Shown here piece after piece: positions 12,601 to 26,036 of a DNA stretch of 64,000 bases. The stretch lies in contig NC_052046.1 in assembly GCF_015832195.1 (NCBI RefSeq), positions 18,034,161 to 18,098,160 of the forward strand, given 5' to 3'. A program made the position numbers and the translations under genes. Position 1 is the first letter of the stretch; each line of letters begins with the position of its first letter. Source of the DNA: Motacilla alba alba (taxonomy: Eukaryota; Chordata; Aves; Passeriformes; Motacillidae). The notes under the pieces are model-generated. The model made no database searches. It saw nothing but the letters and a program-made list of their open reading frames with translations, and was not told where the DNA came from.

Positions 12601-14642
12601 GGCCTTGCCAGTTGGCCTCAGGGAAAAGGTGGAGTCCTAGGTCAAAGGAAAAATGTTTCTCTGAACATTTTTTTCTCTCAGAGAAACTGAGGTTTATCCA
12701 AGCAGGTGTGTTGTGAGAATCTGAAGAGGAAGGAATTTTTATGCCTGGAAGAAATTGCACAGAGATGGAAGAAAGATATAACCTAAAGTATATCTACGTT
12801 TTCATAATGTGCTCTTGGAGAACTTGAAAGAAAGCTTCCTTTTGAAAAACAAACCAGTCTGTGTACATCCAGCCATCTAACACTGATGAGATTAAGTGCA
12901 AACATGTTCAATTCCTGTAAACCGAAGAATCTGGAAATAAGGTTCCCTGTTTATAAAAATCACAGCAATAACAGGGGGAGGCTGGCTTCCGGCAGCTGAG
13001 GTCAGAGTAGAAGAAGCCTGGACTTGGATTGTTTTGCTGGTCTTCTTGTTTGACTTCAGGGCCAAAGTCACTGCTTCCTCTGATGAATTAAACCAGCCAA
13101 ACCTGCAAGAGCTGTTATGGCTCAGTAAAATTTCTGGTTCAGGTTTTTGCAAGTGATTCATCCCTTGAGTTTAAGCTCTTAGTTTCTTGGGTACACACTT
13201 GAACAGTTAGAATACCTTTGGGCCTTTATTTTGGCATGAATCTCATCCGCCCTATTATCAACACCAACACTTCCTGTGATTGAAATTACTTTTGTGACAT
13301 TCTCAGTACCTTTAAATGTGTGATAATGAAACAAAACAGCAGTTATCTTTTACGATCATTAGTTTTCTGGAGTGAAAGTAGCTAGGAAGCCAAAAGTACC
13401 TAAAATATATTAAAATAACCCTATAAAGTTGTTAAAACTTCACTTCTACAGCAAGTCTCAGCTTCTATTCTCGCAACTGTGGTTTCTGCTAGCTTGAAAC
13501 CATTATATATTTATTCTCCTAGGAGGTTAAAATGTAGTTAAGTCAGCAAACTATAGCTAAACTCATTGATTTTGTTCTCTATGTTTCTGGACTATATATA
13601 CTCCTCTTGTTCCAGGTAGACTTCATTGCAAAATGAATATTTGGGCTATTTTACATGGACTTCTGTTTCATATAGCTTTTTCTGATAATGTGCAACACTA
13701 TTCTGGGAAACAAACCCTCAAAATTCTATTTGCATATTTTTAACTGCTGTAGTACAGTGTTAACGACCTGCATTGAGCTGAATAGATGGTAAGGGTGAAG
13801 GGAGTGTTTGTATTTATATTTTATGTGTGTCATTTGTTTAATTGTGCTTTCTGGTATTGTTTCCCTGATGACAGTCAAATTTGTGTTTCAGCACAGAAAA
13901 GGCATGATTTCAGTGAGATATTGGAACAGAGACTTCTTTAACTTCATAAGCTCATAATACTGCCTTCTATTACGCAGCTGTCTATAGAGCCTATATTCTT
14001 TAAAATCTTTCATGGTTTATCAATCCGTAATTATTTCCTTAATGTGCTAGTGAACTTGTCTGGTAAAGATCCCTCTTAGAAAGAGGTGAATTGGAAAAAT
14101 ATTTTTTTGCCTATGGCAACAAATAGAGTTATGACAACATGTTTGAAAGCACAGCACTAATTTTCAGGGAAGGCTCTTTCAAGCAATTTTAAACATGTGG
14201 AGGATGATGACATCCTTTAGCCAGATGTGTTAGGCTTGTACCTAAGTGAAAAAGGAACTGGTAAAAACCCTGTTAAATACATTTCTTGTTTCATGATGTC
14301 CTAGAATGTTACATGATTTATTCTTAGAAGTGTCCGTAATCTAGATTGTGAGGGATAGCAAATGTGAGAAATGTTTTGGTTGAGGTCCAAATTTTTGCCA
14401 TGTTTTGCTTAAAAGAAAGGTGGTCTCTTAATCTCTACAATGTTTTCTGAGGGAATAAGTATACACGTTTCCATACAATTTGTTAACATTTGTTGTTCTC
14501 AAACTGGATTTCAAAAGAAGTCTTGCTTAAAAGATATATAATAGCCTGAGGAAATAGTTTGGTGGGCTCCTTGTCAAGGACATTTTGCCTTCTCTTGAGA
14601 GGAACTAAAACTTTTCTTGAAGCTGTTTTAAACAGGATGTTT
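9653..14642. other. Unclassified DNA, no gene seen
   Basis: It contains a T16 run at 9927-9942, a GC-richer patch at about 10370-10570, and a small cluster of direct and inverted repeats at 11366-11421 that is described separately. Open frames are all under 115 codons and show no domain. Confidence 0.55.
11366..11421. repeat. Short direct repeat followed by a GTTAAC palindrome
   Basis: A 16-base direct repeat (11366-11381 and 11385-11400, one mismatch) is followed at once by a perfect inverted repeat. Its arms are TTGGTTAACT at 11400-11409 and AGTTAACCAA at 11412-11421, with a 2-base spacer. It could form a small cruciform or bind a dimeric factor, but the half-site spacing does not match the usual HNF1 site, so no factor is assigned. 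Confidence 0.7.
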
Positions 14643-14660
14643 AAAAAAAAAAAAAAAAAA
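14643..14660 (+). repeat. A18 homopolymer
   Basis: Eighteen consecutive A. No polyadenylation signal or recognisable transcript body is obvious upstream, so it is recorded as a mononucleotide repeat rather than a retrocopy tail. Confidence 0.85.
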
Positions 14661-17248
14661 GCCTGTGCCTTTTAATTAATAAGCAGGTACCTCCAATGTT
14701 GAGAACTGAGATGCATGGTCTAGCACTGCCCTGCTATCACTTCTCCTTGAGTCCTTGAGTCCTGATGCTCACATAGTCTTTCAAGAATGTCTGAAAGTGA
14801 CAGAAAAGACATCAGTTTGCTTAGCACTGATTCTTGTGGGAGCTAGAGGTAATTGTGCACCAGGAGAGCTTTATCACCTCTGTGAGGCTGTTGATTACAA
14901 AAAGTGCAACATTCCCCTGCTTTGGGAGTGAGTGCTGGCTTTGGAAGAGACTCAGACATCAGCAGGAAAACAAAAAAGGTATACAGTTGGTGTAAACTTT
15001 AAATTGCAAATCAAATTACTCTGAGAGTCTACATAGTCCTTGGGAGAGATGAATATTAACCCCATGAATCATGGCAGAAGTTCTGTAGAAAGAAAGAAAA
15101 TCTCAGAAATAAAATCTCACTAACAGTGATACAGGAGTGATGCCAAGAGCATGGCTGACAAAAACTCTCAAAAGCATTAGGTCTTATTAAAATGCTTCAG
15201 CAAGTACTTAGAGTAGTTACTGAAGTAAGTATGCATGAATATAATGTGCGTAGACCTGGCTGACATACATTTCTTCTGAAACAAACACCACTAACTAGAA
15301 GGCAAAGGAGACTCTCATACACCTGAAGTTTTTTCTTCTCCTTCCTTTTATGCTATTTTGTGTGGAAGTCTCAGAAATTTTCTAACTACTGTGGTGCAAT
15401 TTTATAAGGCAGGTGCCAGTATCATGGCCTTTTGGGTCTGCTGTGTTATGCAGCACACTTCATATTGCTTGAATTTTGCTCTCTTATGTGCTTATAGAAG
15501 TGACAGAAAACATTTACTTCAAGTTATTTTGAAATCTGCAGTTGAGCTTTTGCTCAGTGATACAGCCTGTGATAATAATAGGAAAAGGGATGTTTACTGT
15601 AGACTATCAACCCCATTCATCTTGGCCCAGAATCTGCACAGGGTGCCAGCACTGCCACCAGTTCACACAACAGTGCGGGAAGCCCTGCCCACCCAGGCAG
15701 GTGGGCAGGCAGCCAGGGAGGTGGCCTTTGTCTTGGGGAGAGAGGTTGAGCTGGAAAAATCGCTTCAGCAGGCTGCACATAAAATAGACATTGTTTTTCT
15801 TAGGACTGGTGAATGCGCTTAGGTAACCAAGTAATTTCAAAAGCATATGTAAAGTTCGAAGGAGCAGTGGAAGTGCTAGAAGAAGGTGTATTGTGTGAGA
15901 TCTAATTCTGCAAAATGTGGCCATATATTCTGGCAGACCCACTCCTGATGGGTGTGCAAGTAAAATAAATCCTGGGGGAGTGCAGTGGTTTTTGTTAGTC
16001 CACATGGTGTCTGCCACAGCAGCACTGTCATTTTAACACTGTCATTGGGCAGCTATGCATGGTCAGCTCTCAAATGTCCTTTTCAAACTTTTTCCTTGGG
16101 TCTGGTGTTTACCACAGCTAGGGCCCTGGACTGCTTCTGGAGCTCTTGACTGAGTGAATGTACCAGTGAATTATGAGCTCTGGGAGAGTTTTGGCTACAA
16201 CACCCTCTCTTAGCATCATCCCTCCTGGTCTGGCACCAAGTGTGAGCACAGCATTAGGGCTAAAGCTTAAAATTATTTCCTGAAGAACTGGAGATTGCAG
16301 AACATTACTAAGTGCCTTCCTTTCTCCTGGCTGCCAGATTAACCTAAGCGTTCAGGTTCTCAGGTGAGTTTCTAAGCAGGTGAGGAGAGCAATCCCACTG
16401 CCTACCCCTTGGGCTTTCAGCTGGGTGCTGGTGTCTAAAGGCTGTAGGCAATGAGCAGCAAGGACAAGCCTCTGCTGAAGGGCCAGCTTGGGGAAAATGA
16501 ATTAAGCATGTCACCTGAAGGAGATGCATTCTGGGCACTGATTAATTGTACTTCTGTGAAAATTACTTTTCTAACCTATACTATTAGCAGGTGGTTTAGC
16601 CACCTCTAGTTTCCCAGTCTTTTCAGACAAGGAAACAGTTCTATTATTGATTTGACCTCTCCAAAAACCTTATGTGAGGTAGACATTTTTGTTGTACTGC
16701 AATTATGCATTCCTGCCTCTCTTCTGCTCAGTGATATTAAGACACTAATTGTCTTTTAGTTTGCTTTTTAATGCCAGTATTCTGTTCTTTGAAAGGGATA
16801 ATTTCAATGGCCTTGACATTTTAAAATCAGGTCTTTCTAACCCTCCCTATGGAAAGTTCTAAAACTTTTCTCTTTCCACTGTAGATATCTTTTTATATTT
16901 ACTTGAATACGGTTTTGCTTTTCAGTCATTGCATCTTAATGGTAATGTTATGACTTGAGGGCCCATAAAAGCCATGTCGTATGCTAATCTGTGTAATTAC
17001 AGAAATATTTTCTGAAAATCATGTTCTTAGGTTACCCCAAAGTATCACAATTTTCCACTCCTTCTAATAAACCCTACATTTTTTGCAAACATGACAACTA
17101 AATTTCTTTGCAATGCTAAATTTTCTACACTGAGCCATGAATTCTACTCAGTAATTAATGTTTTCTAACATGAAAATTAGATTGTTTCCTTGCACAGGTG
17201 TTAATAGAATGCAATATAATACTTTAAATGAAAATGCAAATTCAGAAC

Positions 17249-17283
17249 AATGATCAGAACAAGATCAGAATGATCAGAACAAG
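17249..17283. repeat. 20-bp tandem duplication
   Basis: AATGATCAGAACAAG occurs at 17249-17263 and again at 17269-17283, giving just under two copies of a 20-base unit. This is consistent with replication slippage. Confidence 0.75.
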
Positions 17284-20200
17284 AAATACATGTTCTTTTA
17301 TCACAGCTTAAGGCTATGTTATTAAAAATTATTACATTCCTTAATCTTTCTATATTTCTCCACATGCTTTGAAAGGATAGGTTTTTGTAATATGGACTTT
17401 TTTTAAGCTTTGAAGAAAGATAGTTTATATGATAGTGTGGCCATGCATTACTTTCAAAAAGTGATGTGGCTGTTGATTGAACCTGTCATATTTATTCTTG
17501 TCTATATGTTTGACTTTATGTTTTCACTAATTTTTTAAAATATGAATTCAAAAAGGGTATGCTTCTATCCAGAAGCCAAATGTACTATTTACAGAAGAAA
17601 TTACATGGTTCTGGAAGTGTTAAGTCATTTAAGTGTTTCAGTTGCACAAGCAAGAAAAACTTTAAAAGATGGAGTGGTCATGTCTAAGTAGTTTTTTCTT
17701 CAAGAGATAAAGTACATCTGTATTTTCAGCAGATTTTTGATGTGCTGTGAAATGACAGATTTTAAGCACTTACTGTCACAATCTTCCATTGTGACAAAAT
17801 TTGGCTTCTGATACTTTGGTTTCTGATAGCTTTTTTCCTACACTGTGGTGTTTTTTCCTTTTAGTCTGAAAGTCTGAGAAATAATTTTGTAGAAGTCCTA
17901 TTGCTAAAAAATGCCACTTTCATATGCAGGAATTTCTGAAAAAAATAAATTGCCTATTTATTCATTTGCTGCTGAGAGATATCCCAAAATTGTCACTGTG
18001 GACAATTGGACAAGTGGGAAATCAGAAAGTAAATATATTTTGCTTAACTGCTCCATTTGAATATTTATTTTCATCAGAATAAATGAATAGGTAGACTGAA
18101 ATAAGGAATATTACTTTGTAACTAATTTATTTAGCATTTTAAACTGTACAAGATAAAAGAACTAGTCTAGATCCAGTCAGAAATATTGAGTTATTTCCCA
18201 TATTCCTGTGAAACAAATACTCAAAAATATTGTGATTTTTCTGCTCTAAGTCTGAACTCAATATTATGGGTTTTTATTCCTCCAGTATCTCCTATATCAA
18301 CATCTGAAGATTTTCTGACAACTCAGATACTAAATTTTGATTAATTAAGAAATTTTCTTTTCTCATGAGGAAATTTGCTGAAGTTTTTCCAAAAGACACA
18401 TCTAAAAGTAACCATTTTGTGCACAACAGCCCACCTAGGGTAAGTGATATCATTACCAGTTATGTCTTAATTAAGGCTTGTATCTGAGTGGTAACTACTG
18501 ACTATTTATCTGAGGATAACCTGGTATGGATTTTGTGCATTTGTCTTACTCCAGTGCTACCTCTGCATGTCTGGAGTTTTTTGAAGTGTAACAGATTACT
18601 CCCTGGGAGAAGCTCCTTGCTGTTCTCTAGAGTGAAGAGCATCTTTTCTTGTTTTGTAGCGAGCTGTCTGCAGGAACTTGGTGTGAGAAGCATTTTGGAA
18701 AACAAAGTACATTATAAAATCAAGGTTTCTTGGTTTGAATACTTTTCTTTCATAAAGGATTCTTTCTTCATTCTCTTAAAAGGATCCTTTTCTTTCATAA
18801 AAATTCTACTGTGGAGCACAAAAGAACACTTTCATAAATCTTGAAGCTGCCATAAGAGATCAATTTTGCTGTATCTCTCTGTCTCCATCATGGCTGACAC
18901 TTGAGCTATCTATGGTTCAAGAAATTTCTTTGATAAATGTTTAAAAATTAAAATCCAAGACTCACTGAGTTGAATGGGAATTTGCTCATTCACTTCACTT
19001 AGGTATTTGCAGTGTTTTATAAATCTCCAGAGACGAACTCAGACAGAAAACCCTTGCCAGTTTAAGAGCAACCTGAGCATTCAGCCATGAAAGTGTCTCT
19101 TTTTCAGCTCCTATGCCTTCATGAAATGGCTACCTTGAGTATGCACAAATGCTGGCTTTGGGACTGGGGACTCCTCCCACCCTGCTGACTGCAGTGCACA
19201 GCAGAGTTTCTTTCTCCAAGAGCAGGCCTGATGGCACTCACGTGTCTGAGGTTGCAGCACACTGCTCACCTCTGTGTATCCATCACAGCCAGAAAATAGG
19301 GGTAGCTCAGGACTGCATGACCCTGGAAACTATATTCACAGAGGCTCTGGAATATCCTTTTGCTTGTAGAATATGTGTGCAAAATGAAAATTAAAGAATT
19401 TTGGTATATTCAGATGGTGTACATATGTTTCTAAAGGCATGTGGACAGCAGAAAGGTGCAGGAGAAACAGCACAGTCTACAGACTACATCCTTCTGCAGG
19501 TGTGGCTGACCAATAATAGTTCTGTAGCATCGACATGAGCAGACAGCCCTTCCAGAGCCAGGTGGGATGCCTGACAGGTGTCTGAGAGCCTCAGAATATA
19601 AACAAGCAAAGTCGCAGAACTCACAAAAGTGAGTGGCTGGTTTTGTTGCCAAATTGCTCAGCATTGGTCTCTAATGTGTTTTTGAATCTGGAAGACCAGC
19701 TGTGAAGGTAATGAGGGAGGAGACATAAAACAAAAGCCATCATTGTTAGTAATTTGGGTGTCATGCTGTGTGTAAGAGATGGATTTTAGGCTTTGTTATT
19801 CTCAGATCATCTAGGATACCAAAGATATTGATGGTGCACCTGTGTTTGATGGCCTCTTGGAAGAGCTTGCCAAAATGTTTTTGTGGGTGATCAATGTCAC
19901 AAAGGCAGATTGATGGATGTGGGGCAACACCCCAGAGGGTCCTGTTGGAATAAGACACTCCTCTACTTGGACAAGACAGATTTTTATTCTCACCTGATAA
20001 TTTGGCAGCTGAAGTTTATACCTGTCTTTTGTCATTTAGAGACTGTCCTCCTTTTCTGCTGCTTCTGAAGCCAAAGCCAGCCAGGCAGAGTCACTCATAG
20101 CCACAGCAGTGGGCCTGATGATGGGGTATATCATGCAGATTAAAGGCTGAGGAGATGCTTTTGCAATCCTGTGCAACAAGACCTTGACCATACCTGATTT

Positions 20201-22740
20201 TCACAAATGGATATAATCCCTAAACCTATCTGGCTGATAGTTAATGGAGGGCAGGGAAATTACTCATCTGTAAGTGTTCCCATTTATTATATCCGTGGCA
20301 ATTCCCATGATGTTTGCCTGCCAGTGCTCATGGTGAGCTGTGAATTCAGAGAAATTTTATAATGTGGTGCCTCATCTTGCTACAGATCTCGGAATTGCCT
20401 GTTGCTAATGTTGCCTGACATTGTTCCTCATGAGTTGTACAGATTGTGCTGCATAAAGTTTTGATGTTCTGAATTAAGCATTAATTTATACATAGCTTTC
20501 TTCTTAGCTTGAGATGGTAGATGGTTAATGATTTCTGTTATAAACATTTCAATAAAATCTTTCTATGTGTTGGCATTTCCCCTTCATTACAACTGTCATA
20601 AGATTTTTATCCAGCACAGAACACTATAAAATTGCAAATCTCTACAATGTAAAACTTAACATGCTCATGATCAGAGCTGCCAAATGCTAACAATAAGTGG
20701 GAGTTTTGGTCACTTTTATAATTGAGAACAGTGAGGGAACAAATATCAGCATGCACATGAAAACTAGCTGGGTCAGTAAAAGGGTATTTGGATGTTAGCA
20801 ACAATTTGAAGGACAGGAGAAGGTATAAGGTTGTACTGCAGTGACTGAGACCTGCAGCTTGTGTTCTCCTTCCTGATAATTTTCCTGCCTCTCCCTGTGC
20901 AGGCAGTAACCTATGTGAGTGAAAGAATTTGCCTGAGCCCTTTGAGTTCCAGAGCTGTTCGCAGCCCATCAGTTCCATGTCTTTCTATGTCTGCAGGTTG
21001 TTCTCACTTTCAGTGAAAATGAAAAAGAAGGAAAGTGGAGGTCCTGTAACTTTGACAAAAATATTTAGAGAGAGAATTGTGAGATAAAAGCACATACAAT
21101 CTTACTCTGAACACTGTGCAGTGCTGTGACTGTAATAGAAGTCTGGAGCTGACCATGTGGAAAATATGGAATAAATATAGGACAGCTGCAAGGCAGGAAA
21201 GTGTACTGCCTTGAGAGGAGGTACAGGACAGAAAGAAATGTATGTTTAAACTAAGTAGGAGTTACTGATGACATCAGATGAATGTTGCATGCTCTTGATA
21301 ATCATAAGGCTGTCATTTGGCTAGTTCATGTATAGCTCTAAAAGGCACTCAAAAGAAACTGAGTTGAAATATTTTACCATTTGAAAAGTTCCACATATTT
21401 CTTTGCTTTTACTCTAGCAAAGCTTTTTGGAAATTTCTATCTACCTGTGGAATATCCTTTCCACATTGTCACATTCTTTACAATGAAAATTAGAATCTGT
21501 ATTTTTTTCCTGTCATTTTCACAAAAAAAAATAATGGTCCTAGTTTTATAGCAATATATTTGAAGCAAGAGACAAGTTTCCTTTCCCACAAGGGAAATCT
21601 GACTCTTGGAAAAGAATACACACAGATTTTATTTTGCTCCAATTATTTTTTTTTCTCCCCATCAGCTTAAATATTTGTACAAAAAAAAAAGTTTTATGGA
21701 CATCGTCATGTCACATTGGCCTTTTTCAGCATGCTTTCTGCTCCAGTGCCTGAATGGGCATTCTTCATTGTTAGGAGAGTGCTTAAAGCCTCCTCCCTTG
21801 GCATTTCTCATTGAATGTGAAAGCACTGCTCTGGCAGAAAGCCACAGAGAGGTATTTTGGCAGTGGGAAAAGATGAAGATGAACTACTCCTCAACCCCTG
21901 CAATTCGCATGCTTGCTCATTATCAGAAAGATCTGTTGTGTACAAATCCACATGGAGGTCCACACATGCCTATCCTTCCAGTGCTCATAAAAGCGTTACA
22001 ATGGAAAATAATACAAAAAATTAGACTCTTGATTTCATCAAACCATGGGTGATGACAGGTATTTTTTTCTACCCAGAACTCTGGTGCAGTACTAGAAATA
22101 TGACATGCTATTGATTTCAGTTAGTGTGGATGGGTGGATATAAAAAGTCTTGGAACAATATTTAACCAACAATATCCTTGAGGATCTGATTTCAGTGAGG
22201 CTATATTTAGATGTTTCTCTACAGTAACAAAGGAGATTAGAAATACCTAATCATGTGTTGATGTCGGGAAGTATAAGCAGCATAAAGTGAGTTTAAGCTG
22301 GTATGAAGACAGAAAATAGAGTAAGAGCAAAAGGCAGCTGGCAGCAGAAGAAAGAGGCCTGAAGGAAAATCTAAGATGATGTCATAAGCTTCTTTAAAGG
22401 ATTACTGAAAAACAGACTTTTAGGAGAAATAGTACATGAAATACCTGGCAATGCTGCAGTGAAGGTAATCTCTTTTTACCTTGGATTTCCTTTCACCACT
22501 GTTCTTGAAGAGGATTTTCTCCCCTCTGGTCTTGAGTGGCAGAAAAAAAGGATGGTGCCAAGAGGTGGGCCAAATGGGAGACCCTGCTTGTAGCAGCAGC
22601 ACCCAGTACCCTCACCCATTTTGGTGCTTCCCAGAAGTGTCTGGCTTATGCAGAAATGTCCAGGTCTGTGGATGAGGTGCTGTGCAGCCTTGCTCTGGAA
22701 GAAGGGACCTAGAGTGAGCTGCTGCCTGAGGAACTGCTGA

Positions 22741-22765
22741 AAGTTGTGAGTTGCTCTCACAACTT
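22741..22765. repeat. Perfect 10-bp inverted repeat
   Basis: AAGTTGTGAG, a 5-base loop, then CTCACAACTT. It is isolated, with no T-run or coding context. It may be chance in 64 kb. Confidence 0.7.
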
Positions 22766-23742
22766 CTCCTCCAGCTCTCAGTCTGTCAGGTGATTAGATG
22801 TGATTTGGCAGCAGAAGAGTCAATGGGACATTTTAGGAAGAAAAGGAGCTTTCAGGTTCAGAGAAATCAATGTCTGAAGGGTGACCCACAGCAGTTCTTA
22901 CAGCGAGGAGTCTTCTGCATGTGGGGATGTGTTTCTTGGGCTACAGCTTGTAACATAATACAAGGTTATATAAAACTAAAATGAAAACCAGTCTATACCA
23001 TTATTTTTTATCATCTGGTGTATATTAATCATAGTGTAATTTTAGACAGTTTTCTTGCTGCTTCATAGTGCAGTCTCCCTAGATTTTGTCCTGCAATATG
23101 TGCTCAGAGTGAGTTTTACAGTGTACCAGCAATCAAGCACTTTCAAAAAGCCATCTAGGAAAGTAAGAAGTTCTGAAACCCTCTCAATTTCAACTTGCTA
23201 AGTGCGATTGCATAAATAGAGGAGAAACTGTCTGAGCTAGTTTGAGTGCTTTCTCAGTGTGCTCAATGTAATACAATGGATGCTGGGTCTTTGCTGACAG
23301 TATATGGCTGATTATTTAGAAGGAAATTTCTAAATAGATATGTATTTCTACCTTCACCACTTTGGTACAGAAAGAGCTTGCCATACTCAGACCAACAGTT
23401 TGTTGTGGAGCCCCTCGATGAACTCAGCAAGATCCATTAGGCATCTGTTTGAAGGAAACAGACTTTCTCATCTTGACCTTAAAGGTGTTTCATGACTTCT
23501 CTAATCATTGTAGGCCTTTTGTGTTGCATCCATGCTTAAGTGGAGGAGTGCTTGGCACTCCTGCTCTCAAGTGTCTTATTTGAAAGTCACTATTAGCTTT
23601 AGGCTCAATCCTTTCCATCCACTAATGAGCACATTGTAGATGGGAAGAGCAGTCCCTGCAGTATTGAACAGATACAGTGATAAGGGCCAAGAGAAAAAGG
23701 GTCTGAAACATTTCTTACAGGATCATTTCTGGGTCACAAAGA

Positions 23743-23787
23743 TTTTTTTTTTTTTTTTTTTTGTGTTTTTTTTTTTGTGTTTTTTTT
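23743..23787. repeat. T-rich low-complexity tract with GTG interruptions
   Basis: A T20 run is followed by GTG, T12, GTG and T8. It could be the tail of a minus-strand retrocopy, but the sequence to the right (23788 onward) is not recognisable as a transcript. Recorded as simple repeat. Confidence 0.85.
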
Positions 23788-24689
23788 CTGTCAGTGTTTC
23801 CTGGTACATTCAGCAAACTTTTACTCACTCTCTTGAACTTATGTCTGCAGAAGCTATCTGCATGATTGTTTTTTCCTTTTTTTTATTAAATAATGGGATT
23901 TTCTTCCTTACTCTTTGTAGAATTGATATTCTGTTGGAATTGTTTCAGAGCTATCATCTTGAGTGCCAGTGGTGGATCTTCACTTAAAGTAACTTTTTAT
24001 GTGTCTGTATGACAAGTGTTTCTGTGACAATAGTCTTCCTGCTTTCTTTCTATGCTGTACAATGGACCATAAACATTGTCACTGAGCATTTCTTTTTGCT
24101 TTTGTGAAAGAATGGCACATCCTATTCTAAATTATGTATTCAGGGAAGTTTAAAGCAGATGAGTTCTTCCATTCGCAATACAAAAATAACTCACATTTAT
24201 TAAGATCTTTATTAAGATTGTGGAATCTTGTTTTTATAAGGAAGATAAACATACACAAAAATGTAATGGATTAGCCCGAAGTAGAAAACATAGCATCTGC
24301 TGTAACAGTGAACATATAGACCTATTTCCCAATTCATGCTTGTGGAAAATCAGGCTCCCAGCCTCCTCAGGTTCTCATGTTTACTTGTGACACTTGGTTG
24401 CATTAAATTTTTCTAGAGAGGGTACATTGACAAGCTTTAGACGTGGGGGATTTGCAAAATAATATGACCTAGTTGAATCATCAGGTTCATATATTCTTGT
24501 AGTGTTCCTTCTCTTCAGAGTTATTATTTTCAACTTCATTCAACTGTGTTGTTTTCAAGAATTCTCATTGATGAAAAGTAGAATCATGGAACATGACCCA
24601 GGTGACTCAAAGCTTTTTAGCTGATGGGATGCACAATATTTTGAGGAAGACATTAGTGTGAACATATGCATACAAAGGAGGTTTAAAGT
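23788..24689. other. Unclassified DNA, no gene seen
   Basis: AT-rich with no repeat family or open frame of note. It leads into the candidate conserved block to its right. Confidence 0.5.
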
Positions 24690-25800
24690 GAAAATGTAAT
24701 ACAAAGCAGAGTCATAATTGATTACCATTGTAATTATTTAATGTCTCTATTAATTATTCATCAACAAGAAAACGTTAGCAACATGAGAATACCCAGTAGT
24801 GATATTTTGTAATATTTGGAAAATGGAGAAAAGGAGTTACTCCTTTGTAAAATACCTTTACATGCCTATCTCTGTGAGCTGGGTAATTATCACAGACCCC
24901 CTGCTGTGCGTTTCTGCTTGAGCACACAAAAAAAGTAGATTGTAACATTTTTAATAACTAGTTTCAAACAGGGAACCGGTTTCATTTTGGGGTTTTCACT
25001 AATCATGAGCTTGCATGGGTGGGTGTGTAGCGACCTGGTTTAGTGTGAGAGAGGCCAAGAAAAAGTTACGAAGTCTTTGCAGGCCACGGCGATTTTCCTT
25101 CAAGATGCAACCAGTAGCCTTATTGCATTAGTAGAATTTTGATCTTAAATAACCTATATTATCCTTGTTTTGGTCTCTTAAACCTCTCTTGCGCTGACAA
25201 TTCATGTCACTTAGGACAGAGAAATTTAAAAAAACCCTTAAAGAAGTAAAATTCTGGTGGAAACAGACTTCCACCGTGCCTAAGGCAAGAGCTTCTCACT
25301 TAACCTCATGGTTCAATCCAAATTCTCGTTCTGTACAAATTCTGCTCTCATTCTTAAAAGTCTGAACACATATGTACTCTAATGAAATCAATAGACACTT
25401 TTTAGTTGAAAATTGGTATAAATGCTCATTTTTAATATCTGATATGTTTCATATTACACTCATTTCACATTTTCCCTTTGAGGAATAATGAATTCCTCTC
25501 CATTTCTTCCTGTTAATGAATTAATTTTAATATTAAGAATAAGAAAAGTAATGAAGCTTTTCTATTTCCTGCAGAATAATTAAAGATTCATTGGGGAGAG
25601 GGAAGCATTGTAGAGCCCATTGATTAGAAGATTCACAAAGAAAATTAAAAAACAGAGTCGAGACCTCAAGTCCAATTAATATTTACATATTTTTATGGCA
25701 AAAGAGAACAATTCCCACTGAGGAAAGCCCTAATTCAGACTATTCATTAGTTTTGCAGATCTGTTAAGTCCCTGCAGGTATCTAAGCCCTTTGGGCCTGA
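24690..25800. promoter_or_regulatory. Candidate conserved non-coding element
   Basis: This block differs in texture from its surroundings. Between about 24960 and 25340 at least eight CpGs survive (accggt, agcgac, tacgaa, cacggcga with two, tgcgct, accgtg, ctcgtt) in DNA that otherwise has almost none, suggesting constraint or lack of methylation. Both flanks of that core carry TAATTA/ATTAAT-type homeodomain motifs ('taattattcatc' near 24751, 'gaattaattttaata' near 25518, 'ccaattaatatttac' near 25673) without simple-repeat structure. It has no long frame and no repeat signature. This is the usual look of a vertebrate developmental enhancer in a gene desert, but without an alignment it is only inference, and the limits are loose. 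Confidence 0.35.
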
Positions 25801-25976
25801 GGTCTCCTCCTCTCAGATGAGAAAATTTGCTTCAAATTAAACAGTTTTGGTAAGTGGACTGCAGATACATCCATCTGAGCTGTTTTACCAGGCCAAGGCC
25901 TAGATGGCATCCTGACAAAGGGGCTGTGTGTTTGTACTCTTTGTGGGGGTAATTTGAGCTCCCTCATCAGGGATGT

Positions 25977-26036
25977 GCAGGCACCCTCTGCCCCTCACAT
26001 CCTCTGGTTTTGGTGTGAGGGGCAGAGGGTGCCTGC
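25977..26036. repeat. Perfect 23-bp inverted repeat (hairpin)
   Basis: The left arm (25977-25999) starts GCAGGCACCCTC and the right arm (26014-26036) is its exact reverse complement, ending GAGGGTGCCTGC. The loop is 14 bases (26000-26013). The 23 paired bases have no mismatch and are GC-rich, so either strand as RNA would fold strongly. Pairing stops exactly at both ends. Such a perfect short palindrome commonly arises by a template switch during replication. A hairpin RNA is also possible, but no promoter or precursor features are visible. There are no terminal CA/TG features or target duplication to suggest a transposon. Confidence 0.9.

Larger units (their letters stand above)
14661..23742. 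other. Unclassified DNA, no gene seen
   Basis: The largest frames (15358-15822, 154 codons; 21606-22052, 148 codons) show no family resemblance and have no splice or promoter context I could support. GC-richer patches occur at about 15600-15780, 16100-16540 and 22540-22900, separated by very AT-rich DNA (about 16550-18450). Two minor repeats are listed separately. Confidence 0.55.

Noticed and set aside
15358..15822. 154-codon open frame as a gene
   Set aside because: It spans a GC-richer patch that is open in several frames at once, with no recognisable protein features.
21606..22052. 148-codon open frame as a gene
   Set aside because: Low-complexity start, no domain, and no sign of exon boundaries or conservation that could be judged here.
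23743..23990. Minus-strand retrocopy with a T-rich (reverse poly-A) head
   Set aside because: The sequence to the right is not recognisable as a transcript, and the T tract has GTG interruptions more typical of simple repeat.
24581..24620. CR1 tail suggested by 'gaatcatggaacatg'
   Set aside because: The match to the CR1 terminus lasts only a few bases and none of the internal CR1 phrases follow.
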